64,000 nucleotides of DNA from Gordius sp. MW1 (GCA_964036665.1 OZ038532.1:19371037-19435036), one strand, 5' to 3'; positions 11,591 to 24,065 are shown, counted from the stretch's first letter. Numbers and translations: made by a program. The notes: generated from the sequence alone by a model not told the origin.

Positions 11591-11695
11591 CATGGGCATA
11601 GCCAGGTTTTGGGTTGGGGGGGGGAGCAAAAACCTCTTTTTTGTTGTCATTTGAAAGGAAGGGGTGGCCGCCCCCCTCCCCTGGCTTTGCCCATG
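11591..11695. mobile_element. hAT MITE (CATGGGCGTAGCC family), 105 bp
   Basis: Starts CATGGGCATAGCCAGG and ends CCTGGCTTTGCCCATG. The flanks aaacaata and aaaagaca match poorly, so the target duplication is uncertain. G-run and C-run near the ends as in other copies. Confidence 0.75.
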
Positions 11696-12894
11696 AAAAG
11701 ACATAACACACATTTTAATAGCAACATTTTATTTAAATAGCTTATAATTTCTTTTCTTTAGTTAATTACTAACCTTAATATAAACTTAAAAATAAAGTTG
11801 TTAAGTCTTAAATTATTTATTTTAAATCAGGAAATTTAAAAACAGCCTCTAGTGCATGTCATAAAACTTCAAAATTATGGAACGTTTAAATAGTTAAACA
11901 TTTAAATTTTGTTAGGTAATGCGTGGGGTCAGATGGACCCCAGAAAACGTTTCAAACTTTTTTATAGAGGATTATTTCAATCTAGAATGTATTGATGACA
12001 TTATTAGAGTATACGAACAATATTTGCACGTTTTTTTTCCATTATAGAATATTCTAACAAAAGATGTCAACAAAATAATAGATCGGCGATCGGTTATTGA
12101 CTTTTATAGAGTTTTTTATGCTGAGCACATATTTGTTTTTTGTATTTTATATACTTATTTAAATTGATAATTAAAAGTCGCAGCCCCATTTTGAAGATGT
12201 TTCCTGTAAAAACTAATAAAAATTAAAAAGTAAACCATCTAAGGTTGTAGCCAACCTAGGGTTCAAACTTATAAAATAATTGATCTGCTATAATAAGTTT
12301 GAAATTATATTAAAAAATTGCAAATTCGTCCAAGTCCTTTGGTCTTCCTTCCTTCTCTATTTCATTGTCTTATATGCATATGACACTATAAACACCATAT
12401 GTGGTTGTAGACCCCTGCGGCGAAGCCCGAGCCCGGTCTAAAAAGTTGATAAAAACTCGACCCGAGGCCGTAGCCCGGTCTAAAGAAGGCCCTGGCCAAT
12501 GAACAATTAAGCTCTTTTTGAATACCAGCTCCTCCTCCCTCTAAATAATTATATCTTTTTCAAAATTGTAGGATTGTATTCTCAAGTTTGTTTAAGACTT
12601 TGTGATTCTATCCCATCATCGGAACAATGAATATGATAAAAAATGTGTCTAGAATTTTAAATAGATGAGGTTAAAAGCATTTTTAAATCTAAATTCACAC
12701 TCGATTTTCAATTTATTTTTATTAATATTTATTAAAGATGGCAGTATAGGAAATTTACCGGGAAAATAGGCAAATTTCCAAGGGAATTCCATTGGATTTC
12801 CCCGTAATTTCCCTCATAGCTACCTACATGTGAAATATATAAAGAATAATGTTTTTAAAACGTTAATCCACTCTGCCTCGAGGCTATTTATTTT

Positions 12895-13362
12895 GTTATT
12901 AATATTGACAAATATAGATGGCGCTAAATAAATAAACAAACTTTCATCACAGTTTTTACATTTTTAATTTTATGTATTGTATAAGTGATATTCTTTTAGA
13001 ATGCTGTTTTTGATATCTACCCAATTCAAAATTTTTTATTTACCAAAATTATTCTATTTACAAAAATTCCTAAAATTTCTAATAGCTATCACACTAATGT
13101 GGTCAGCTCTTTAAATATTTGGAAGAGGGGTGATGCTCAGCTATCTAGACCTAACAGTCATGATGAGATGTGATATATTTTAAAACTGTTGATAGAAAGT
13201 GCCTATAGCGGGGTTTAAACCCGCGAGCTCTTGCTCAAAGACAAAGCTTTACCAACTACGCCCCCATAGTCATTACTTTTTCATATTATCATCAAATTTA
13301 TTTTAAAAAAAAATAATGCACAATAATGTCCTGATGAGCAGTCTATCTACTCGTTATGATAA
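12895..13362. mobile_element. Old MITE copy related to the CATAGACTAGATAGACTG element
   Basis: It contains the same interior as the intact copy at 38028-38467: gatggcgctaaat..., aaacaaactttcatcacag, gaatgctgtttttgatatct. Its right end is gatgagcagtctatctac. The left TIR is not clear, and a tRNA-like segment lies inside the region. Confidence 0.55.
13196..13270 (-). tRNA. tRNA-like sequence (pseudo-tRNA or SINE head)
   Basis: On the minus strand there is an A-box-like tagttggtaaagc and a T-arm-like cgcgggtttaaaccccgc. The bases around them could pair as an acceptor stem (ctatgg with ctatag, one wobble). The anticodon stem is imperfect, with an eight-base loop. It is probably a degenerate tRNA or the head of a SINE. 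No amino acid is assigned. Confidence 0.35.
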
Positions 13363-13378
13363 TTTCTTTTAATTTGAT

Positions 13379-14833
13379 CTGATATGGACAATGTCCTGAT
13401 TTTACTTTCTCCCCACACTATAACTTTATCCACTTGCACTTTCCAAATGACACGAGGTGGGGATCTTTCTCTCTTACCCGGCAGATCCTTGTCTAATACT
13501 TCGATTTATTTTCGCCCTTCTTACTAAATAATCATAGCACCTTAGCTAATTTCATATTTTTGTCATGAGAAAGTCATCGTTATATGGTCGAGCCTAGTAC
13601 ACTTAAGCTCTACCGTATCATGACCATGGCTTCTAATAACTTTTATTCCGTAGAGTTTAATGCTCATGTTTCACTTCCATAGAAGAGCCCATTTCTTACA
13701 AAAAAATCTATGCTTTGCTCTTCAACTATATTGGCATATTCTTGTCTCACATTACAGCCGATATACTTCGCCATTTCTATCCTTTTTTCGTGCATTGAAT
13801 TCTATTGCTCTACCTCCCTCTTTATGTAACATCGAGTCGACGCCTGTGATCCTATTTACTTTTGGGTAAGTCATTCAGAAAGTGGCTTAAACGTTCGTCT
13901 CCATATACCTTTTTCGATCGTTGACCTTCAAACCATATCCAGCTAAGCGCTTTGACCAATTTTCGGATTCTCCTAATACTTTCTCCCTGGTTTTATAAAT
14001 ATCTTGACAAGAAGATGGCTTTGGAATGTCTCTCGTTACTGTGTTTATAATTATATCGGATAAAATTTATTTAGAGTAAAGTAAATCCTAGATGAAATCC
14101 TATTTAAACCCAAAAAGGTTTAGATTCTCCTACTGTCGGTTAACGCAAGAATTTTAGGTTTGAGTTATATTTTTTCATAAGCCGCACATATATGTCAGGG
14201 ATCTTTTGTATTCTCAAGCACCACCATTTTGAATTGCGAAAGATCGTCTCATATGATTTCTCCAAATTAAATGACCTTATGTAGTTTTTTTTCTCACTTC
14301 TAAGTATTTATCAATCATAGTGCGAAGTTTGGGTAAATAATGGATCTTCTAAAATCCCCTATATGAGTTGAAGGAGTAATAAGTTAGCTTGATATCTGTC
14401 GCCACACTCCTGAGAGCCTTCTTTGCTTTTAAATAAGGAGATCGTGCTTTATCTCCATTGATTAGGAATTAGATCTTCTACCAATATATTATAGAAGTTC
14501 GTCATGGTCGTGGCTCCTTCTTCTCATCATCCTTTTCAAGTCGAAGATTATGTCCTACACCCAATTTTAGGAGCATAAGCGCATATATCGGCTAGTCTTC
14601 CAGATCTGCAATCTAAACCATCTTGACTTCCGCCATCTTCTCATGAACGATCAGCTTATAACGATACTCACCTTTTCTATGATTTGATGACCCATTGTAG
14701 AATAACCTCTCCTAAATCCCGAGCTAAGTTCGAATCCAGCTTGTCTCTTGTAGGCAGGCGAAGTGTACCTTTCTTCTTTTTAACTTCCCATCAATCTGCC
14801 TATTTCCATCATACGCATTCTATCTAAAACTAG
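13379..14833 (-). pseudogene. RTE-type LINE, copy 3 (heavily decayed), 3' and middle part
   Basis: Nucleotide similarity to RTE copies 1 and 2 runs along the whole stretch, for example the segment around 13560-13690 (ggtcgagcctagtacac...) and 13916-13990 (ttgaccttcaaaccatatcc). No long open frame remains. The 5' part of the same copy resumes at about 15751 after an inserted repeat at 14834-15750. Confidence 0.7.
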
Positions 14834-15750
14834 TTAGGGGAGACCGGGGCTAGTCGTAGCCCGGGGTTACTATTCTCTTTGTAATTATTTTTTTTTGATC
14901 ATAATGATATATAATTAAAATTTAAACCATATGTGTATTTTTTCTTGAGGTATAAGACAATTTTTTTTTGTTTTAAAAATAAAATCTAAAATTTTTATAG
15001 AGGATAAACAATTTTTCGGAACTATTAAAAGCCTTGACAGAATTTTGTATTTAGGACATAAAATTTTTTGGCTGTATATTTTGGACTAATTTAAGCTCTA
15101 TCTTATGAAGGGATATTTTTTATATAAAAGCGTCTAATGATTAATTTTTTATTTGCAATACAACATGTTAAATTATTAATTGTTTATAAAATAAGCGGTC
15201 GGGGCTAATCGAAGAGGGGCTAGTGCTAGCCATTTTTCATTGTGTAGACAAATTTTAAGATTTAAAAAACAATATTTTTGTTTAATAATAATTTATCTTA
15301 GTGTAATTTGAAATATAAAAAGACTATTTAGAGATTTTTTCATTGCATAATTTTTCTTTTATGGGTACCTAGATCAGATTGTCATCTTGACCCTTTTTTA
15401 TTTGTATTATGTAAAATAAAACCACATTACATTTACAATCTCTATATTTTCTATAATAAAACATTTTTTTATTGATTTGAGTTAGCATACACCAATAGAA
15501 GGTGAAAACGTAAGAAATAATCTATCCCCCGAAAGGGGCTATGACTTGCCTCGGGCATTTTTTAATTTTTTTGTATTTTTCAAATTGATTTTGTGCTAAA
15601 ACTATTAATTTTTTCAATCCGAATTTTTTTGCTATAGTAAAAATAGACCTTAAAATTACGTTAAAACAAAAAAATTAAAAATGATTTTTAGTTTTTTTTA
15701 CAACGCGATTAGAATTTTTTATGGCTATTTAGTCCCCGGTTTCCCCTAAC
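14834..15750. mobile_element. DNA element with TIR GTTAGGGGAGACCGGGGCTAG
   Basis: Left end gttaggggagaccggggcta, right end agtccccggtttcccctaac, so the ends are inverted copies of each other. It splits RTE copy 3 cleanly. The interior is AT-rich with no open frame, so this is a non-autonomous element of about 0.9 kb. A diverged relative without clear ends lies near 26935-27215 (shared ttattgattygagttag). Confidence 0.7.
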
Positions 15751-15985
15751 TTAACCGCCTTCGTTGTATGTCAAGCAATAACCCTAATGTATTTTTCAAA
15801 TTTCACGGGCAGAATTTGCAATGCGCGTCGTTTGTGAAGGACGCCCTACCTTCTTGTTGTAAAGTTTTAATAAAGTAACATGATTTTGAAGTAGATATTA
15901 AAAGCCGGTTTACGACCTGTCTCCAACCCTCCATATTTTCCACACGGATTTGGGACCGTCCTAGGTAGTGTTGTTTGTCTTTCAA
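15751..15985 (-). pseudogene. RTE copy 3, 5' untranslated part
   Basis: It matches the 5' leader of RTE copies 1 (8100-8210) and 2 (23850-24065), including cacacggatttgggaccgtc. This confirms that one LINE was split by the element at 14834-15750. Confidence 0.65.
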
Positions 15986-16045
15986 ACAAAAAATCAAAGT
16001 TTGCTATAATGCTTGCTCTATATTAAAAATAACTCATTGTACTTT

Positions 16046-16354
16046 TGTTCAGGATAGCCAAGTCGTTATTGTACTAATAATCTACTAATAATATTAAACT
16101 AAATAAGAATGATAATAAAACTGGAATAATGATACTAAACTAAGAATGGATCCATTTATTAATCAAAACAAAAAATCAACATCTGCTTGTTATGCAAATT
16201 ATCACATCTGATTATCTTGCCAACTCGGCTTTTGGCTTACAATATTCAATCCTATAATTATATCAATCATATAATCTGATATACAACACATATATAACAT
16301 CATATATAACCTCACACGTATATAACACATATATAACATAATAATAACATAACA
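16046..16354 (-). repeat. LTR (3' LTR in element orientation)
   Basis: 309 bp. Virtually identical to 17358-17666, which suggests a recent insertion. Confidence 0.9.
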
Positions 16355-17357
16355 CCTTTCCCCTTAAGGTATGAAGGCTCCCTTTGGTTTTGTTCTTCGA
16401 CTATGTCTCCCATGTGTAACATTCCATAACCTTTGCAGTGGGCTAGCTGTAAGGATGAGATGGGATGGAAATTGTCAGTGGGGAAATATGGAGGGTTTTA
16501 GTGTATGGACTCGGCAACGTGGACTCTGGACTTGACCCTTCCCATCATCCGCTGTAGACTTCCTGACCAACTTCAGGGACCGGACTGCACCACCACCCAT
16601 AAGATTACAGGTGTCGGTAGAAGATGTCGGCCGATCCTGCGACTCCCCCTTTACTACCGATAGTCCGTCCATATCGACTCCGAGAGGTAGACTTCAGGGC
16701 CCCAAGCCATACATGGCATCATTAAGGGATTTCTCTACCTATTACCACCCTGAAATTGGTCTAGTCTCAGCGGACGTGGATCTGGAAAAGTGGGTTTTGG
16801 GGAAGCTAGTGGGAGGGTTAAATTCATATATAGTTTTCTATTTTACGTTGGGGCACATTCCTATCTTCCCATATCCATAGAATCATGAATTAACCTCCTG
16901 ATATGATCTCCTTCGAATAATGAATTTAATCCTGAATTCATATTCTCCTAGCTGTAAGGGTGTGGATTTGGAAAAGTGTCAGTGTTAAATTCATATGTAG
17001 ATTTCTATTTGGGGCACATTCCTATCTTCCCATATCCATAGAATAATGAATTTAACATCCTGAAATGATCTCCCTTCTCCCTAGAATAATTAATTAATAA
17101 CCTGAATTTTTATTATTCCTGGAATTCTCCTCCCATCCACCTCATGAGATTTTACTGAAATGATCTCCTCCTGAATTCATATAATCCTCTCATAAGTCTT
17201 ATCATTTCCATAGAATAATGTTTCACTTTTTATTGCATCATTTGGAATTCCTCTTTATGTTCAATACCCAAAGCCATTTGTTTGCACATATATTTTTGTT
17301 GTTCTTCAACTGTTTTCTTTTCATATTTCCCAAAGTTTGTTTACTTCCGACACCATT

Positions 17358-17666
17358 TGTTCAGGATAGCCAAGTCGTTATTGTACTAATAATCTACTAA
17401 TAATATTAAACTAAATAAGAATGATAATAAAACTGGAATAATGATACTAAACTAAGAATGGATCCATTTATTAATCAAAACAAAAAATCAACATCTGCTT
17501 GTTATGCAAATTATCACATCTGATTATCTTGCCAACTCGGCTTTTGGCTTACAATATTCAATCCTATAATTATATCAATCATATAATCTGATATACAACA
17601 CATATATAACATCATATATAACCTCACACGTATATAACACATATATAACATAATAATAACATAACA
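17358..17666 (-). repeat. LTR (5' LTR in element orientation)
   Basis: 309 bp. The minus-strand primer-binding-site-like TGGTGTCGGAAG lies directly inside it. Confidence 0.9.
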
Positions 17667-17763
17667 ACTTTCAAACCAAAAATTATCCGGTTTAAAATAT
17701 CGAATTTCTATTTGTTTGATATATTCATATATATATATATTGATAACTCATAATTCAACTCAT

Positions 17764-18745
17764 TCTTCTTCTTTATCAGTTATTTGGTCCCACAGTCGTG
17801 GGGTTTGTTTTGATTAGTTTCTTTCATCTTGCCCGGGTGAGTGCCATATCTTGACTAATCTCTTTTGTTTTCATTTTATCGACTTGGCCTTTCCACGTGA
17901 CACGGGGTCTTCCTCTTTCTTTCTTTCCCGGTACCTCAATGTCAGTACTTTTCGATTTACGTCATTCGTGTCCCTTCTTAGTATATGCCCATACCACCTT
18001 AGCTGATTTTCGTTTATCATGTCCCCCATAATTTGAATACCCATTTTTGTCATGAAAAAGTCATTCGTCATATGGTCGAGCTTAGTATACCCCAAGCTCC
18101 ACCGTATCATTCTCATGTCTGTGACTTGTAATAGCTTTCCTTGTGTTTAATGCTCATGTTTTACTTCCATAGAGTAAGACCGGTCTTACGTGGATTTGTA
18201 AGCTTTGCTCTTCAACCATATTGGCATTTTCTTGTCGCACATTACACCGGATATACTTGGCCATTTAAGCCATTCTCTTTGGATCCGAGCATTGATTCAG
18301 TTGCGCAACTCCCTCTTGATTTAGCATCGAGCCGAGGTATGTAATCCTGGCTACTTTTTGGTATTTTAGATGGTCATCCAGAGATGGTGCCTGTACCGTT
18401 CATTTCCATGTATACCGTTTTTCAATGGTTGACCTTTGAACCATATCCAGCTAGGCGCATTGACCACTTTTCGGCTTCTTCGAACACTTTCTCCTTTGTT
18501 TCCTCGCATAGTACTATATCATAGGCATATAGCATACACCATGGCTATGGCTTTTGGATGTCTCTCGTTATCGTGTCTATAGTTATATTAAATAAAAAGG
18601 GACTTAAAGCAGATCCTTGATGTAATCCAATTTTAACCCGAAAAAAATTAGAGTCTCCAACTGTCGTCCTAACGCAAGAGTTTGAGGCTTCATAAATATT
18701 TTTCATAAGCCGTATATATGCGTCAGGGATTTTTTCAGGCACCAC
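17764..18745 (-). pseudogene. RTE-type LINE, copy 2, 3' part
   Basis: Minus-strand fragments: IPDAYIRLMKNIYEAS, GLHQGSALSPFLFNITID (RT motif B region), RWSLGYTKLDHMTNDF and LRWYGHILRRDTNDVNRK. It is the 3' continuation of 21746-24065, interrupted by a 3-kb hAT element with an imperfect 8-bp duplication (GGCACCAC / GGCATTAC). Stops and frameshifts are present. Confidence 0.85.
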
Positions 18746-19468
18746 TAGTGTTTCGATCTCGTCTCGGTCTCGAAAGCAAAATCTCGTCTCGCCTCGCGAG
18801 CTATTATAAAAATCTCGTCTCGACGAGAATTCTCTTCTCGTCTCGACTTTTTTGAAAAAAATTTACACGAAACACATTTTTTCCTATTTTATTAAAATTA
18901 AGTGTTAAAATATCCAAACCTTGATTTTCAGAAAAACCTTAATTCACAAACTTCTAAAGATATAGCGCAACACAACATCTCACTGACAATATAAGGATAT
19001 GAACTAATTTCTAAAGATAACTTCTTTGGAAAGTGCAAATTAAAGAAATATAAATATATTTGAAGTATTCTACAAAAGGACCGGTTTTTGTTAAATATAT
19101 AAAATTGCATAATGAATGATGCATTAAATTTAGAATTTATGGTGGTCTTACTGACACTTTTTAGATTTGAGTTTAGACCACTACTCCTGTGAGTGTTTCA
19201 TAGCTGAAACTTATTTGTAATAAATATACTAATTAATTGCTAGATTAAAGACTTTATTAAATTTTAAAATTCTAGCAAATAAACATTTGTATCAAATTCA
19301 CTGTGTCTGTCAAATATCAATAGATTAAGAAATTTATAAGTTCTATATTTGCCTTAGTTATATACTTGGGCATATTGAGACCCCTTATTAACTCTTGCCA
19401 AAGCCTCAAAGTTGACATAAACCTATTTAGAACAAACTTTTAAGTCCATTGATATTACCATCATTAAT

Positions 19469-20581
19469 CAGGCGCGTAGCCAAGGGGGAGGAAAGCAGGA
19501 CTTTTCCTTCCCCTTGGCCAAAATTTGAATAAATGGGTTAAAATATTATAGTTTAGTTGCACAAAAGACTTTAACACACTTATTACTAAAATTTTAATAT
19601 ATACCTACATTTAATTTTTTTATTTTATTTTTGACAAATTACATTGTAAGGGGGCGTTCGTGACGCGCGAAGCGAAAAAAAGCGAAGTTATTTTTTGGGC
19701 AAATTTATCAAACTCTTCATTTTTTTATTAATTACTTTAAATTCATCGTTAAATTTATCATATATCAATAGTATTTATTGATACGATCGTTATTATTATA
19801 TATACTTAAAAAATAATATAAAAAATACATACATAGTAAATTCAATTTTTTAACCATCGCGCGAAAAGTAAAAAATGATTTGAATCTTATTTTCGTTCGC
19901 TTTTTGCCGCGGGCGAAAATAATCGTCTGCGGTTTCACTATGAACGCCTCCTATTTACAATTGTTATTTTCGTAAAATATGATAAATTTCACAATGAATA
20001 TAAAGATATTAAGAAAAAGAATGAAAAGTTTTATAAATTAGCCCAAAAATTCACTTCGCTTTTTTTCGCTTCGCGCGTCATCACGAACGCCGCGTAAGCC
20101 TTCTTAACACCACCTCATTTTATAAAGAATTAATACCTTTCTCATTTATCATATTTGCCTAAATTTTCTGCTGGAACACATCACGGTTTGATAACTAAAT
20201 TGCCCGCCAAGGCCAGCTCAATCCTTTATGCACAATTCACTTATGCTGTCCAAACTGCGGGGCCCAAAAGGGTTTTTATATTTCAGGCATTAATTTTGCC
20301 TTATTTTTGAAAATTCTTGATTAAATTCTAGAATTTTTATAAATAAAAAGGGGACAAAAAATAGTAAACTATATAAAAAAATCCCATTGTTATGGTGCCC
20401 GCCCAGTCTTAAGTGAAAATCTTAATATACTACGGTTGCCTGTCAGGCCCCTTGGCCGAGTGGGCCCCGCACCGAGCCCGACTTTTTGGGTGTCTACTTT
20501 TTATTTTTAAATACTTATAAAATGGGCAAAAAATTTTTGGCAGCTTTCCTCCCCCTTGAGAAAATCCTGACTATGCGCCTG
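19469..20581. mobile_element. hAT-like element (TIR CAGGCGCGTAGCCAAGG), 1.1 kb, nested
   Basis: Left end caggcgcgtagccaaggggg, right end ctgactatgcgcctg. Flanking 8-mers are TCATTAAT and TCATCAAT (7 of 8). It shares ends and subterminal sequence (ggaaagcaggacttttcctt) with the element at 53732-55281. It carries a further nested MITE at 19651-20093. Confidence 0.8.
19651..20093. mobile_element. MITE with ~40-bp inverted ends (GGGGCGTTCGTGACGCGCGA)
   Basis: Left arm ggcgttcgtgacgcgcgaag then cgaaaaaaagcgaag; the right arm is its inverted copy. The flanking GTAAG on both sides is the likely target duplication. It is the innermost of three nested elements inside a LINE. Confidence 0.8.
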
Positions 20582-21745
20582 TCATCAATTATAGCCAAGA
20601 GAGTTTATTGTATATCTACTATGGCGATAAACGACATATTGTTATTTATAAAATTGACAACCAGTTGCACATACTAGTAAAAACAACAATAAAAATAGCA
20701 TTATTATAGGATCAAAAACATAAGGCTCTAAACTTGAAATCAAAATGCACGTATTTAATTTTATGATAAAAATTATTATAATCAAATTTGTAATCTAAAT
20801 AATTAGCTTCCAATTCTAACTAACTTCGCCATTAAATAATTAATCATCTAGTACAGTATAAGTTCCTGTATATTTATTTTATATTGCACAATTGCCACAT
20901 TTATAGTAAATTCGAATGCACCTGCTAAGCCCAATTTATAATATGAAAGGTAATGCATATGACAAAACAATATAATCACATAATATTAAGGTTCAAGTAG
21001 GGAGGTATATTATTAGTTAAAGGATGAAAACTTCTTTAAAACTTAAGATTTAATCTATTAGGGTGTCATCGAATACTCAATTGTACTTTTGAAATCGTTT
21101 AGCAGGAACAAATGACGCTAGGGTGCTCAAAAAATATGGGTGCTCAAAAAATCTAGAGCCACCTTAGCTTAACTTGTGTAATTATTCAAACTAATTGGCC
21201 ACCACTTTGAAATTACAGCATCATGCAGGATGAGAAACTGCGAAATTCAATCAAAATCAAAAAATCTAAAGTGATAAAAATATTATTAAATTATTCACAT
21301 ACCCTAAGGGCTCTCCATACTTAGGTAAATGAATTGCAATTGCCAAATATTAAGCTTTTTGCAAAAATATATCATATTTACTACACTTAGATGTTATTTT
21401 AATATCAAATTTATTCCAAATAGATATCGACTTGACAAGGTACGAGCTAAAGCGAAGCTGGTGTAAGTGCTAGAATACATGGAGAACCTACTTGAAGGAG
21501 CTGATCATTAAATGTGACAAACAGCTATAATAAAAAAAAATTGATTTATTATATATTTAATACCTTAAATGTAAATCATGCTAATAAAATTACGCCATAA
21601 GTTACTAAAATTTAATGATCAATAAAAAGCCGAGATCTCGCTGAAAAATATCGTATCGTCTTGTCTCGACAGCAAGATTCTCGTCTCGCTCGGATTAAAT
21701 TTTCTAATTCTGACCGAGAATTTTCTCGGTTTTTCCGCATCACTA
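20582..21745. other. Right part of the 3-kb hAT-like element; no gene
   Basis: AT-rich, no open frame with recognisable motifs, ending with the TCTCG-type array near 21650. Confidence 0.4.
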
Positions 21746-24065
21746 GGCATTACTAGGTTAAATCGCGGGGGACCGTGTAAAAACCATGTGTAGATCTTTC
21801 CTCTTTTCACCATACTTATCCATCATTTGTCTTAGTGCGAAGATTGGGTCGATTGTAGATTTGTCGGGCACAAATCCGAATTGATTAGCCGATATTTCCA
21901 CCTCGTTTTTCATTCTTGTTACTAAGATTTTTTCCATAAGCTTCAAGGAGTGGCAAGTTAACTTGATACCTCTGTAATTGCCACAGTCCTCTCCTTTGCC
22001 TTTAAATAAGGGTATAATCGTGCTTGCTCTCCATTGATTAGGAATTCGCTCTTCTACCAATATTTTGTTTAGGAGATTGGTCATGGTGGTGATTCCTTCT
22101 TCACGAAATCCGAGCAATGCTTCCATAGGTATTCCAACTGGGCCATTTGCTTTTCCTTTTTGCATTTGTGTCCTAACTTCATCCTCGACCATATTTATAT
22201 TTGGCTCAATTTTTGGAAGGGAATCCTTTTCATTTGCAATACTCATAAGTTTCTTAAAATATCCTTTCCACCTTTGAACTCCGACATTGCGACTTCTCCC
22301 TTATCTTGGCCACTTTGTACATACCTATCGCCCCCTTTATGCTCCAGTTTGTTTGCCATCTCGGTGTACCCGGCATTCTACGCTATTGCAACGGTCTTTT
22401 TTGCGGCCCTCTTTGCGTTCCTATACGCTTGATAATCCTCCGACTTTTTTTTATTTATGCCACCGTCTAAATAGATTTTTCTTTCTTTCGATGAAATCTT
22501 TAACCGATTGATCCCACCACCATAGTTACCTATTAATAGTTTTGCCTCCTTTGTTCTGCCCTTGAACACGAATCGCTGTTTCCTTAATGTCCTAAGATAG
22601 CGTTCCCAGTCGTCTACGTCGCAACTTCCTTGCACCCAAGAGTGAGGAGGCTTTTTGATAGTATTCTTCGTTCGTCGACGTATTCTTTAGCCTTTCGTAT
22701 CGAATTCGAGGTTCATATACCTTTCTTTTTACTGGAAATACTCCTCTGTCAAAATCCATAACAAGGGGACAATGTTGCCTAGCGATTTCTTCCCTCGGTA
22801 TTACTTTACAATCCTTGATACTCCATAAGTACTTTCGCCGTATAAGCAAATAGTCAATTTGACTAAAATGCTTCTCACTTCTATAGGTCACAATAAGATC
22901 TTCACGTTTTTGAAAATAGGTGTTAACGATCGCCATGTCGCTTGGGATACTTAGAGAAGTTTTCCCCTTCTTTGTTCTTCAATCCATGCCCATAGCCTCC
23001 ATGATTGCGTTCATACCTGAGGCGATCTCAAGTGAGCGTTGAAATCTGCCCCAATAAATAGCCTTTCTTCCTGTCCTATTCCTTGTATTTCCTTTTCCAA
23101 TGAAACGAAAAATATGTCTTTCTCGGATTTCATACACCCAATTTGGGGAGCATACGTGCACAAAACGGTTAGGAGGATCCCTTGATCTGCAATCTTCACC
23201 CGAGTATAGAACAACTGGCGAAATGCACAACTGGATAAAAGTTAAAATAGCTGCAAAAATGTGTGCTTATCTATATATATAGAATATATTTTTTTCGAAA
23301 AATTTATATATACAATATATACCTATTATACTTCTTTTAAGAATTGCAATAATATATAGTAAAAATTAACAAACCTATACAAAATTAGTGTGCCTAAGTA
23401 TACAATGTAGAACCTAAGAGTGACAATCATTAATTTGCAAGAGATAATTGCAAAACAGAATTATTTATAATCCTCACAGAAAAGTTTCAGTTAGCAATAA
23501 TATTATATGTTGCCTAATATTATTAAATCTCGCCACGTGAGCATTTCGCCAGTTGTGCAGGAGCGTCTTCACCCACATTAGCCTGTCGGAACAACGCTTG
23601 ACTTGCACCACCTTGTCCTTGAATAATTCGCTTAGAACGATACCGACCCCGTTTCTACGATTTGGTGACCCATTGTAGAATAGTTTGTAGCCTTCTCCTA
23701 ACTCCCGGGCTTTGGTTCCGTTCCACCTCGTCTCTTTTAGGTAGGCGATGTGTACCTTTCTTCTTTTTAGCATTTGTGCGACCTCGATGCTCTTCCCCGT
23801 CAACGTTCCCACATTGCAGCACGTCATTCGCATTTTTTCACAACTATTTTCCTTAAGGCCTTCGTTGTGAATTGGGCAGTGACCCTAGTGTATTTTTAAC
23901 ATCGCATGGGCGGGGTATGCAGTGTGCGTCGTTTGTGGAGGACGTTCTAGCCTTCTCTTGAAAAATTTTGTTTGAATGTATAATGATTTTAGAGTTGGTT
24001 TTTATAGCCGGTTTCCGACCTGAAGCCAACCCTCCACTTTTTGCACACGGACTTGGAACCGTGAT
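21746..24065 (-). pseudogene. RTE-type LINE, copy 2, 5' and middle part
   Basis: In LINE order from the right: RMTCCNVGTLTGKSIEVA and RNGVGIVLSELFKDKV (start of the endonuclease domain, 23474-23833); HFSQIDYLLIRRKYLW and the endonuclease end (22592-22936); AIYWGRFQ-like text near 23050; RT fragments EVRTQMQKGKANGPVGIPME, CGNYRGIKLTCHSLKLMEKI and NQFGFVPDKSTIDPIFA (21758-22246). The leader before the first Met matches copies 1 and 3 and ends near 24065. It is broken by frameshifts, a 364-bp MITE (23202-23565) and the hAT-like element on its left. Of the three copies it is the best preserved. Confidence 0.88.
23202..23565. mobile_element. MITE with 9-bp target duplication (MULE-like), 364 bp
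   Basis: The ends carry acaactggcgaaatgc and its inverted copy gcatttcgccagttgt. The target duplication TCTTCACCC is perfect (23193-23201 and 23566-23574), and RTE copy 1 shows the uninterrupted site. A 9-bp duplication points to Mutator-like transposition. No coding sequence. Confidence 0.85.

Larger units (their letters stand above)
16046..17666 (-). mobile_element. Short LTR retroelement (TRIM-like) with intact LTRs and 5-bp target duplication
   Basis: Two near-identical 309-bp LTRs at 16046-16354 and 17358-17666, each with TG...CA ends, flank a 1.0-kb interior. The 5-bp duplication ACTTT is perfect (16041-16045 and 17667-17671). Orientation is minus. Next to the right-hand LTR, on the minus strand, lies TGGTGTCGGAAGTAAAC, a plausible tRNA primer-binding site starting TGG. 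Next to the left-hand LTR is a purine tract, aaggggaaagg. The interior has only short frames: a minus-strand one at 16475-16672, and a Gln/Glu-rich coiled-coil-like stretch near 17230-17330 (KKTVEEQQKYMCKQMALG) that may be a gag relic. No protease, RT or integrase is present, so the element depends on proteins supplied elsewhere. The interior also holds a ~190-bp imperfect tandem duplication (about 16780 and 16950). Confidence 0.9.
18746..21745. mobile_element. hAT-like element, 3.0 kb, with TCTCGTCTCG subterminal arrays
   Basis: Left end tagtgtttcgatctcgtctc, right end ttccgcatcacta, whose inverted form tagtgatgcggaa resembles common hAT ends. The flanking 8-mers GGCACCAC and GGCATTAC agree at 6 of 8 bases, and the insertion splits RTE copy 2. 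Both ends carry many copies of the word ctcgtctcg (18755-18850 and 21640-21690). The interior shows no transposase, but it hosts a second hAT-like element at 19469-20581. Confidence 0.75.

Noticed and set aside
16475-16880. Opposing open frames inside the LTR element as a new gene
   Set aside because: Both are short, overlap each other and lie in the interior of a non-autonomous retroelement; at most a gag relic.
22065-22511. Overlapping plus-strand frames rich in Phe/Leu/Ser
   Set aside because: Antisense shadows of RTE copy 2.
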